Position numbers and translations under genes: made by a program. This document shows positions 30,839 to 37,637 of a DNA stretch of 37,637 bases, in pieces. Below the pieces are notes generated by a model. That model made no database searches. It was not told the origin of the DNA and worked only from the letters and a program-made list of their open reading frames with translations. The stretch is from assembly GCA_002634395.1 (NCBI GenBank), contig NSJM01000024.1, forward strand, positions 1-37,637, in the 5' to 3' direction. Each line of letters opens with the position of its first letter. The first letter of the stretch is position 1. This DNA comes from Candidatus Methylomirabilis sp. (GTDB taxonomy: Bacteria; Methylomirabilota; Methylomirabilia; Methylomirabilales; Methylomirabilaceae).

Positions 30839-31971
30839 TGAAAGAGCCGATTGTCTTCGGCGCTCCATACCTGGATGACGACATGATCGCAGAGGTCGTG
30901 GCGTGTCTTCGATCGGGGTGGTGGCAGGCCGGACCGCGCGTCGAACGCCTCGAGGCCGAGGTCAAGCGGCGCACCGGCGCAAAGCACTGTGTGGCCGTCT
31001 CGTCGGCAACGGCCGGCATTCACCTGGTGCTCATGGCGCTCAAGATCGATCAGTCGACAGAGCGGGTCGATGAGGTAGTCACGAGTCCGATCTGTTGGGC
31101 CTCCGTCCCTGGGGCGATCGAGCTGGCCGGAGCTCAACCTGTTTTCGCTGATGTTGATCCCCGTACGGGGAACCTCGATCCTCATGCGGTCGCCGGGGCC
31201 ATCACCCCGCACACGCGAGCGATCCTCCCCGTGCATCTCGCCGGTCGGACCTGCGACATGGACGCGATCATGGAGATCGCCCAGCGTCACAGCATTCCCG
31301 TCGTGGAGGATGCCTCGCACGCATTCGGAGCATCGTGGAAGGGTAGAGCGACCGGAACGTTCGGGGTCGCCGGTGTCTTCAGCTTCAACCGTGCAAAAAA
31401 CATCGCAGCGGCGGAGGGAGGCGCAGTCATCACGAACGACGAACACCTCGCTTCGGCGGTGCGTCTTCTCGCGCATGGCGGGGTGAGCCGCGGCTCCTGG
31501 GAACGGTTCTCCTTTGCGCGCGATTACGAGGTTGTCTCTGCGGGGCTTAACTGCAAGATGCCCGACCTCGCGGCGGCGATGCTCCTTCCACAGCTTGCAA
31601 GGTTCGAGGAGTTCCAGACGAAGCGGGCGACCCTCTGGACCCTCTACGATTCCATGTTGCGCCATCTTCCCATCTCGCAACCGCCTCGATGGGGTGAGCG
31701 ATCCGTGCACGCAATGCACCTCTACCAGGTTCGTCTCCCTGCCGCCATAGACCGCGACCAGGTGCGCGCGAGAATGTGGGAGGGCGGCATCGGAACGGGC
31801 ATACACTACCGGCCGCTTCATCAGGAGCCATATTACGGGAATTCGCTCGGTTCTTCTCTACCCGGGGCGGAGGAGTTCGGCCGGACCACCTTGTCGCTTC
31901 CGTTCTCCGTGCGGGTTACTGAGGCCGATGTGCTGGCAGTCTCTCAGGCACTCGAAGAGGCGCTCAGTTGA
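30838..31971 (+). CDS. DegT/DnrJ/EryC1/StrS family PLP aminotransferase (WbpE-like)
   Basis: A 377-residue fold-type I aminotransferase. The PLP-binding motif is FSFNRAKNIAAAEGG, whose Lys forms the Schiff base. Other family motifs: VSSATAGIHLVLMAL, VFADVDPRTGNLDPHAV, the Asp of VEDASHAFGASWKG that contacts the pyridine nitrogen, and GIHYRPLHQEPYY near the C-terminus. It aminates a keto-sugar nucleotide, most likely using glutamate. With the dehydrogenase and acetyltransferase it would give a diacetamido or acetamido sugar nucleotide, such as the UDP-GlcNAc3NAc-type route. It ends the rightward operon. Confidence 0.94.
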   Translation: MKEPIVFGAPYLDDDMIAEVVACLRSGWWQAGPRVERLEAEVKRRTGAKHCVAVSSATAGIHLVLMALKIDQSTERVDEVVTSPICWASVPGAIELAGAQPVFADVDPRTGNLDPHAVAGAITPHTRAILPVHLAGRTCDMDAIMEIAQRHSIPVVEDASHAFGASWKGRATGTFGVAGVFSFNRAKNIAAAEGGAVITNDEHLASAVRLLAHGGVSRGSWERFSFARDYEVVSAGLNCKMPDLAAAMLLPQLARFEEFQTKRATLWTLYDSMLRHLPISQPPRWGERSVHAMHLYQVRLPAAIDRDQVRARMWEGGIGTGIHYRPLHQEPYYGNSLGSSLPGAEEFGRTTLSLPFSVRVTEADVLAVSQALEEALS

Positions 31972-32086
31972 TGAAGAGAATCAGGAAAAGATACAAGCTT
32001 CTTCCTTTCGCGTTCATGGGCGGTCTCTTCATTCGGCTGCAACGATCCGCTCGAGCGGTCGGGTGAAAACAGCACGCGGACGCCGT

Positions 32087-33253
32087 TCATTGAAACGGGG
32101 CCTTCGGCGGGTTTGTCAACGCTCGGATCTTTCTGCGGAACGCCCTCAGCAGCATAGCGGACCTTTGTGGCCAGGATGATTCCAGGAACAGGGGAGTGAC
32201 GACAGAAAACAGGTGAACTTTTTGCAGACCCAGGAGCTCGCGCAACGTCCCGCGAGTGTGCGCCGCATCTGGTGGCCATACCTGATAGAGATCGTTCAGG
32301 AGCGTTGTGCGCCCCTTTGATTCATCGGCAGCATCGGCGCTGGGACCTAGAAACCACGCTAATGTTCTGAATGCGCGTTGGCGAAACACTGCCGACTCGT
32401 TTGCCAACAGCGTTTCCATCCGACGGGCGGCCTGAATTACGCCCGCCTGGTCACACACGACGAAAGCCTCGGCCAGCGAATAGACGCCGAGAGCAGCATC
32501 CCGTCGTCTTTGGAGGATCGCCCTTTCCGCCTGGCTGCTGACCCAGGGCAATCGATGTTCAAGCGCATCAGCGGATGCCCGCGTTTTTCGGTGGAAGTAT
32601 CCGAGTCCATCGGACAAGCGAAGCCTGTTTTTTTGAGAGGCGGCGTACTGGCGATAGCCGACGGTGGTTGCCGCGAGCCGCATGAGAGGTCGTTTTTCCG
32701 AGAGTCGCAGCCATAAGTAGTAATCGACGGCACCTAAGTAGGTCGAGTCCCAGTCGCCGACTTCGTGCAGTGCCGCCCGTCGCATGAGCACGGCCGAAGG
32801 GGTTGGCAGCCCCAGTGAGTCGTGAAAGGGGTAGCTCACCCACGGATCGAGCGGCTCGGCTGCGGTGTGTGTCACGTTGAAGCGCGGTCGCTCCCCGTCA
32901 CAAAAGGGTGAGGTGGATGCTACGGCGGCCGGAAGGTCGGGTACCCGCCACAGGACCTCGCACAGTAACTTCAGGTGAGTCTCATGCCACAGATCGTCTT
33001 GATCCAGGAAGGCAACGAGCGGGGCACTCGTATGGGCGAGGCCGAAGTTCCTGGCACCGGAGCTGCCCTTGTTTGGGTTTTTAAGCAGCAGAACCTCTGG
33101 ATAGCCCCGAACGATATCAGGCGACCCGTCGGAGGACCCGTCGTCGACTACAACGACCTCGCGGGGACGAAGCATTTGAGCCAGGACCGAGTCAAGGCAC
33201 TGGCCGATCCACGCGGATCCGTTCCAGAGCGGGATAATGACAGCAACGTTCAT
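32087..33253 (-). CDS. GT2 family glycosyltransferase with helical C-terminal extension
   Basis: 388 residues starting MNVAVIIPLWNGSAWIGQCLDS; the longer frame to 33346 is not supported. Motifs: VVVVDDGSSDGSPD, NKGSSGARNFGLA, and D-Q-D-D for the metal-binding D-x-D (FLDQDDLWHE). The acceptor region has GDWDSTYLGAVDYYLWLRL. After about residue 235 comes a 150-residue helical part (for example WVSSQAERAILQRRRDAALGVYSLAEAF) of unknown role. It ends convergently with the aminotransferase gene, with 115 bases between and no clear terminator. Substrate unknown. Possible promoter at 33384-33413. Confidence 0.92.
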   Translation of the reverse strand: MNVAVIIPLWNGSAWIGQCLDSVLAQMLRPREVVVVDDGSSDGSPDIVRGYPEVLLLKNPNKGSSGARNFGLAHTSAPLVAFLDQDDLWHETHLKLLCEVLWRVPDLPAAVASTSPFCDGERPRFNVTHTAAEPLDPWVSYPFHDSLGLPTPSAVLMRRAALHEVGDWDSTYLGAVDYYLWLRLSEKRPLMRLAATTVGYRQYAASQKNRLRLSDGLGYFHRKTRASADALEHRLPWVSSQAERAILQRRRDAALGVYSLAEAFVVCDQAGVIQAARRMETLLANESAVFRQRAFRTLAWFLGPSADAADESKGRTTLLNDLYQVWPPDAAHTRGTLRELLGLQKVHLFSVVTPLFLESSWPQRSAMLLRAFRRKIRALTNPPKAPFQ

Positions 33254-33383
33254 GGGGCGTCGGAACCTCTCGCAACACACGCGCACACCACGACCTGAGA
33301 GCCGAAGAGCGCTCCAGAAACAGTCATCACTCTCCGGCCCACCCATGCATTACGGAAATCGCCTAGCGTACAGCAGTGCCATT

Positions 33384-33413
33384 CGTCTATCAGGCGGGTC
33401 CTCGGACTGTCAA
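33384..33413 (-). promoter_or_regulatory. promoter candidate, leftward GT2
   Basis: Minus strand: perfect -35 TTGACA (33408-33413), 18-bp spacer, weak -10 TAGACG (33384-33389). Confidence 0.4.
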
Positions 33414-33445
33414 GCAAATTCAGTCGCTATCCGACCAAATGGGTC

Positions 33446-33474
33446 TTGACGGTGATCTGAAGCCTACTTACTAT
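33446..33474 (+). promoter_or_regulatory. promoter candidate, rightward GT2
   Basis: TTGACG (33446-33451), 17-bp spacer, TACTAT (33469-33474), about 145 bases before the ATG at 33621. Confidence 0.4.
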
Positions 33475-33620
33475 ACAGATAAGTTTTCAGGACGGATGAG
33501 GATCCATTTCGCTTGTCCAACCCCACCCGTAAGGGTTACGCGTCATCACACGCTTGAAACAAATCAAATGTCGGCTTCTGGCAATGCCTGGCGCTGCCCC
33601 GGAAAGGGTGGGGCTGACAC

Positions 33621-34658
33621 ATGACGGCAGGAGAAAGATCGGGAATGAGGGTATCACAACACGGGTCTCAACCGCGGGTCGCCATCCTCATCCTGAACTG
33701 GAACGGGATACGCGATACGCTGGAGACGCTGGAGAGCATCCAGCGGCTCCAGTACAGTAACTTCGAGGTCGTGCTGGTTGACAACGGCTCAACCGATGGC
33801 TCACGTGAGGCCATCGCCACCGCTTTCCCGACAGTCCGCCTGATCACTCCACCCGCGAATCTTGGGGTCGCGGGAGGCAGGAACCTTGGACTTGAGGCAA
33901 TTCTGCAGCAGCCCGATGTCGACTATGTCCTCTTCCTCGACAACGACGTGACGGCAGAGCCCAGCCTACTGGACAAACTAGTCGCGGCGACAGAAAAAGA
34001 TAGCACCCTCGGGATCGTCGGGCCGATTGTTTACTATCACTCTGACCCACAGCGAATCTGGAGTGCAGGATCTCATTTTATTTTCCGGGAGGTGATCAGC
34101 CGGCTGCGGCTGAAGGACCGCCTTGTCGCACACGAGTTTACGGAGGGTATCGAGCATGTCGATGCCCTCCCAGGCTGCTGCATGCTGGTCAAACGGCGCG
34201 TGTTCGAGACGATCGGCCGCTTCAATCCGCACTATTTCATGGTGTGCAACGATTCGGAGTTTTGCTACCGAGCAGCCAAGGCCGGATTCAGAAGGGTGGT
34301 CGTCACTCAGGCGAGTCTGTGGCACAAGGTCTCGGCCAGCACCGGCGGCGGGTATACGCCAAGCCGAGCCTACTTCAGAGGTCGAAGCACGATCCTGTTT
34401 CTGAAGGCGCATGGGCGGCCCTGGCACTGGGCGAGCGCCCTCACTTGCGCAGCATTGAGTCTGCCTTTCGCATATCTGCGGGAATGGCGCCGCGGCAACC
34501 AACATGCGGTCGCTATGAAGTTCAAGGGCTACCTGGATGGGTTGCTGGGCAGGCCGGTCGACCCTGAGGTGGAGCAATATTTTTTGAGGACCCAGTCCAG
34601 TCCGTTGGAGGGAACCGAGAACCGACGCAATGGTTGCAACAGGACTGCTGAGAGCTGA
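33621..34658 (+). CDS. GT2 family glycosyltransferase (rhamnosyltransferase-like)
   Basis: A 345-residue GT2. The catalytic core shows VAILILNWNGIRDTLETL, VLVDNGSTDGS, PANLGVAGGRNLGL and LFLDNDV as the D-x-D motif. The acceptor site is FNPHYFMVCNDSEFCYRAAKAG, with the N-D-S-E-F-C pattern close to the E-D-x-D/E-W of WbbL-type rhamnosyltransferases. A single hydrophobic segment near the C-terminus (HWASALTCAALSLPFAYL) may attach it to the membrane. An internal ATG at 33645 is an alternative start. It is a single plus-strand gene ending convergently with the ABC exporter, with no terminator visible in the 62-base gap. Confidence 0.92.
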   Translation: MTAGERSGMRVSQHGSQPRVAILILNWNGIRDTLETLESIQRLQYSNFEVVLVDNGSTDGSREAIATAFPTVRLITPPANLGVAGGRNLGLEAILQQPDVDYVLFLDNDVTAEPSLLDKLVAATEKDSTLGIVGPIVYYHSDPQRIWSAGSHFIFREVISRLRLKDRLVAHEFTEGIEHVDALPGCCMLVKRRVFETIGRFNPHYFMVCNDSEFCYRAAKAGFRRVVVTQASLWHKVSASTGGGYTPSRAYFRGRSTILFLKAHGRPWHWASALTCAALSLPFAYLREWRRGNQHAVAMKFKGYLDGLLGRPVDPEVEQYFLRTQSSPLEGTENRRNGCNRTAES

Positions 34659-34720
34659 TGGTTGTTTACTCTGATGAAGAGAACATCACGGCGGATGCGC
34701 GTCTAAGACTGCGAGCAGGA

Positions 34721-36562
34721 CTATCGGGAATAGATCTGGCGCTCATGCAGCTTGTAGAGGGTCGCGTAGTGACCGTTGAGGGTCATCAGTTCCTGGTGGG
34801 TCCCCTGTTCAATCAGCCTCCCCTGATCCAGCACCAGGATCCGGTCGGCTATAGAGACCGTAGAAAACCGATGAGAGATGAGAATCGTTGTGCGGCCCTT
34901 GAGCAGCTCTCGGAAGCGGGAGAAGATCGCATGCTCAGCCCGCGCATCCAGGCTCGCCGTGGGTTCGTCCAGGATCAACACACAGGCATCCCGGGCGAAC
35001 GCACGCGCCACCGCAAGCTGTTGCCACTGACCCGCCGATAGGTCGTACTTGCCAAACATCTTGCCCAGCATGGTCTCGTACGCTTGAGGCATATCCTCAA
35101 TCATCTCCTGTATATTCGCCTCTCTGGCAATCTCTTTGACCTGGTCCTGGTCGTGCAAGAGGCGTCGCCAGTCCCCGTACGCAATGTTGTCGGCGGCCGT
35201 GGCCTCATACCGTCCGAATCCCTGCAGCACACAGGCAAGCTGGCTGTACAGGTAAGACACTGGTAGCTCCCGAATATCAACCCCGTCCAGGGTGATACAC
35301 CCGTTGTCCGGGTCATACAACCGGGCAATCAGTTTCACCAGCGTCGTCTTGCCGGCCCCGTTCTCTCCAACCAAGGCCACGGTTTCACCCGGCTCGATCC
35401 GGAAAGAGACATCCGACAAGGTCAACTGGCTTGACCCTGGGTAGTAAAATGAGACATGCGTAAACTCAATCCCGCCCTGCCGAGACACCGGGACCGTACT
35501 CCCGGTGTCCTGAATCCATGGTCGGATATTCAGGAACTCCTTCAGGTTGGAGACGAACAGCGCATGTTCGACGGCACTGCTCATAGACTGGATGACGTTC
35601 GCCAGATTACTGCGCAGGACGGAAGATGCTCCGGCATAAATGGTCACATCCCCGATCGTTAGCCCAGCCTTCAGCGCCCGATAGACCACCCAGCCAAAAA
35701 TCAGATAGAACACGACAGCCGCGAGCAGCGCAAAAGAGGAGCTCTCCAGGAAGCCGCGCCAATGCAACTTGCGGTCCTGGTCCCTGAACTCAGTCACGAG
35801 TGTGCGGTAGCGATCGATCAGTAAAGGGGCGAGATCGAGCAGTCTCACCTCGGCGGCCGACTGCGGGCTGGTCAGCAGACGGACAAAATAACTTGCCCAT
35901 CGACGCCCGGTCGTCCTGGCCTGCTCCTTGAGATGACGCCTCTTGGCAAGCTGTACCTGGAAGAACAGATAGGGCAATGCTACCGGCGCAAGGATCGCAG
36001 CGATGAACGGCTCGATAACGATAAGAATGGCCAACAGCGAACCCAACTGGAGCGCGTTGTTGACCACCGCAATGATGCTGATCAGAAACTGGGAGAAGTG
36101 CTTGGCCGTGTCCTGTCTGGCGCGTTCCATCGCATCGTGAAATCGGTGATCCTCAAAGAAGGCGATATCCAGACCGGCTGCGTGCGTCAGAATGTCTGCA
36201 GTGATTTTGAGGTGGAGGTCATCATTGAGGCGCTGTATCAGGTAGCGGCTGGTGACGTCGCTCATCGCCTGGACTGCCGCCAGCCCGAAGCCCAGCAGAA
36301 GCCAGGGGATCAACACCGAGAAATCATCGGACCCGCGATTCAAAAGACCGACCAGTCCATTGATCAGCCCTCTGGCAGTCAACGCAAGGCCGGCCGGTAT
36401 CAGGGCCCTGCCGCAGGTCGAGATAACCACGCCCGACACCAGCAGAGGGCTCGTAGACCACGTGAGGCGAAGCGCCCACCGGATACTGGTAAGCAGGTTG
36501 AGGGCAGTGGTCTTGAGGGATCGATCGGGGGATGCGCCGTCAGGACTCACGGGGGTCGTCAT
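34721..36562 (-). CDS. MsbA-type ABC exporter, fused membrane and ATPase domains
   Basis: 613 residues. The first 340 residues form a six-helix type IV ABC membrane domain. The ATPase domain has Walker A (GENGAGKTT, 399-407), the signature L-S-A-G-Q (508-512), Walker B with catalytic Glu (VLILDEPTASLD, 528-539) and the H-loop His564 (ISHRFS). The Q-loop is VLQGFGRYEAT. Half-transporters of this type work as homodimers and export lipid-linked or peptide substrates. In a glycan locus it may flip a lipid-linked oligosaccharide, as PglK does. AAGGA lies eight bases before the ATG at 36562, and the preceding GT2 ends 11 bases upstream, so they form an operon. Confidence 0.94.
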   Translation of the reverse strand: MTTPVSPDGASPDRSLKTTALNLLTSIRWALRLTWSTSPLLVSGVVISTCGRALIPAGLALTARGLINGLVGLLNRGSDDFSVLIPWLLLGFGLAAVQAMSDVTSRYLIQRLNDDLHLKITADILTHAAGLDIAFFEDHRFHDAMERARQDTAKHFSQFLISIIAVVNNALQLGSLLAILIVIEPFIAAILAPVALPYLFFQVQLAKRRHLKEQARTTGRRWASYFVRLLTSPQSAAEVRLLDLAPLLIDRYRTLVTEFRDQDRKLHWRGFLESSSFALLAAVVFYLIFGWVVYRALKAGLTIGDVTIYAGASSVLRSNLANVIQSMSSAVEHALFVSNLKEFLNIRPWIQDTGSTVPVSRQGGIEFTHVSFYYPGSSQLTLSDVSFRIEPGETVALVGENGAGKTTLVKLIARLYDPDNGCITLDGVDIRELPVSYLYSQLACVLQGFGRYEATAADNIAYGDWRRLLHDQDQVKEIAREANIQEMIEDMPQAYETMLGKMFGKYDLSAGQWQQLAVARAFARDACVLILDEPTASLDARAEHAIFSRFRELLKGRTTILISHRFSTVSIADRILVLDQGRLIEQGTHQELMTLNGHYATLYKLHERQIYSR

Positions 36563-36573
36563 GCTTGGTGTCC

Positions 36574-37605
36574 TTATAAACCTGCCAGGGAATCAGCCAC
36601 GCCCAGACGATCACGGATGCTGTCGCGCACAACCTCCACAGCATGCACCAGGAGGTAATACCCGCGAAACCCCAGGACAATCATCAGGAGTGCGCCACAG
36701 ACATATCGCATCGAGTACGAATAGGGGAAGACTCGGCACATCCCCACCCAGTTTCGCCAGGCCTCCATGCGTCGGCCATGAGCGACTGCCATCTTAATCC
36801 GCCTAAAATGCGCCAACTGGGCAGTTCTCCAACGTTTCCTTTTCCATCGGCGATATCCCACCCATCCAAGATGACGCTGAATCACTGGTCCCCACCTGCG
36901 ATCCAGGATCTCGCCGGCTCGAGTTCCGATCTCCGGGTTGGTCGTCATCTGTTGATCCCCATAGTCATACTTGATCACCAACCGCTCACCAACCGCCGCA
37001 AAATGGTTGTGTGCCTCGGCCAGGCGCAGCCACAGATCGTAGTCTTCGGCACATGGCAGCTCTTCATCAAAGCCCACGACCTCTAACATCGAGGTTCGCT
37101 TCACCAGAAATACAGATGGCGTAGGCGGGTGCCAGCCACTCAGCAGATACCGAAAGACGTCCCCTCCATAGACTACACGAGGTTGACACCACATCCGCGC
37201 CGTCAGCGCATCTTGCACCGTGCACCGACAGTACACCACCGTCGCCAGGAGGTCCCCGCACTCGCGCAGGCGGACCGTCAGCCGCTCCAGCATCTGGGGC
37301 AACCACTCATCGTCGCTATCCAGGAAGGCGATCCACTCGCCACGGGCCGCCTGGATCCCGACATTGCGCGCGTGGCTGACCCCCTTGTTGACGGGAAGCC
37401 GCAGGAGCCGGAGACGGGGATCCTGGAATCCTTCCACCAGGGCGACGGTCTGGTCCGTGGAGCCATCGTCTACGACGATGCACTCGAGGTCCGGGAAGGT
37501 TTGACTGAGAACGCTCGTGATGGCGCGTCCCAGGGTGCCGGCCCGGTTATAGGTGGGGATTACGACGCTGACCTGGGGGGAAGAGGGGGCGAGGCAATCC
37601 TGCAT
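36574..37605 (-). CDS. GT2 family glycosyltransferase
   Basis: 343 residues from the ATG at 37605; a GTG at 37632 near the window edge is an alternative start. Motifs: VSVVIPTYNRAGTLGRAI, VDDGSTDQTVAL, NKGVSHARNVGIQAA and FLDSDDEWLP as the metal-binding D-x-D. The acceptor site has FDEELPCAEDYDLWLRL, the E-D-Y-D-L-W pattern of this GT2 group. The C-terminal 90 residues are basic and end with a hydrophobic stretch (VCGALLMIVLGFRGYYLLVHAV) that probably attaches the enzyme to the membrane. It is upstream of the MsbA-type exporter by 11 bases, so that its product may be the exporter's cargo. Confidence 0.92.
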   Translation of the reverse strand: MQDCLAPSSPQVSVVIPTYNRAGTLGRAITSVLSQTFPDLECIVVDDGSTDQTVALVEGFQDPRLRLLRLPVNKGVSHARNVGIQAARGEWIAFLDSDDEWLPQMLERLTVRLRECGDLLATVVYCRCTVQDALTARMWCQPRVVYGGDVFRYLLSGWHPPTPSVFLVKRTSMLEVVGFDEELPCAEDYDLWLRLAEAHNHFAAVGERLVIKYDYGDQQMTTNPEIGTRAGEILDRRWGPVIQRHLGWVGYRRWKRKRWRTAQLAHFRRIKMAVAHGRRMEAWRNWVGMCRVFPYSYSMRYVCGALLMIVLGFRGYYLLVHAVEVVRDSIRDRLGVADSLAGL

Positions 37606-37637
37606 CTTAGGACCCGTCCCGGGGCAGCACACCCTCT

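Larger units (their letters stand above)
33254..33620. other. divergent intergenic region with facing promoters
   Basis: 367 bases between two divergent GT2 genes. It holds a leftward promoter candidate (33384-33413) and a rightward one (33446-33474), whose -35 boxes are about 35 bp apart. No other gene is supported. Confidence 0.5.

Overview
The window is a moderately GC-rich bacterial chromosome segment devoted almost entirely to surface polysaccharide, protein glycosylation and protein secretion or sorting. Lipoprotein and Tat signal peptides, an OmpH/Skp-like periplasmic protein, Wzm/Wzt and an exosortase point to a diderm (Gram-negative-type) organism. Gene content and style would fit an environmental lineage such as NC10/Methylomirabilis, but no phylogenetic marker is present, so that is only a guess. 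I see no rRNA, tRNA, CRISPR array or transposase.

Layout. (1) 1-5724, minus strand: an export operon starting at a good sigma70-type promoter (5780-5809): ABC-2 permease Wzm, ATPase Wzt with C-terminal domain, a GNAT-like acyltransferase, a PIG-L deacetylase and a large GT4/coiled-coil/RgpF-like glycosyltransferase that runs off the left edge. (2) 5915-6988, plus: a lone polytopic membrane protein with a duplicated Asp/Trp/His plus S-P-x-H motif. (3) 7090-9290, minus: a GT2 and a GT4. (4) 9.3-15.1 kb: a block of secreted proteins: OmpH/Skp-like protein, small lipoprotein, Cys-containing secreted protein with a long leader, a lipoprotein, an eight-Asp-box lipoprotein and a duplicated small-domain secreted protein. 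(5) 15.3-18.0 kb, minus: a TMTC-like membrane GT-C protein with TPRs translationally coupled to a polyprenyl-phosphate-sugar-synthase-like GT2. (6) 18.2-20.7 kb, minus: exosortase XrtH, a companion membrane protein and a Tat-exported protein of unknown function. (7) 20.9-26.2 kb, minus: GT2, B12-binding radical SAM protein, PTPS_related membrane protein, and a secreted protein with an IPTL-CTERM-type sorting signal preceded by a run of 14 threonines, the likely XrtH substrate. (8) 26.6-32.0 kb, plus: GT4, then a tightly packed set of GT9, Gfo/Idh/MocA dehydrogenase, hexapeptide acetyltransferase and DegT-type aminotransferase, a combination that makes acetamido-sugar nucleotides. (9) 32.1-37.6 kb: three GT2 enzymes and an MsbA-type ABC exporter.

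Working model. Sugar nucleotides made by the plus-strand set feed the glycosyltransferases; polymers leave through Wzm/Wzt and perhaps the second ABC exporter. In parallel, the IPTL-CTERM protein is exported, its C-terminal signal is processed by XrtH, and its threonine tract is a plausible O-glycosylation target for the coupled GT2/GT-C pair. The XrtH/IPTL-CTERM pairing is supported by sequence motifs; the glycosylation link and the role of the neighbouring Tat and radical SAM proteins are inference.
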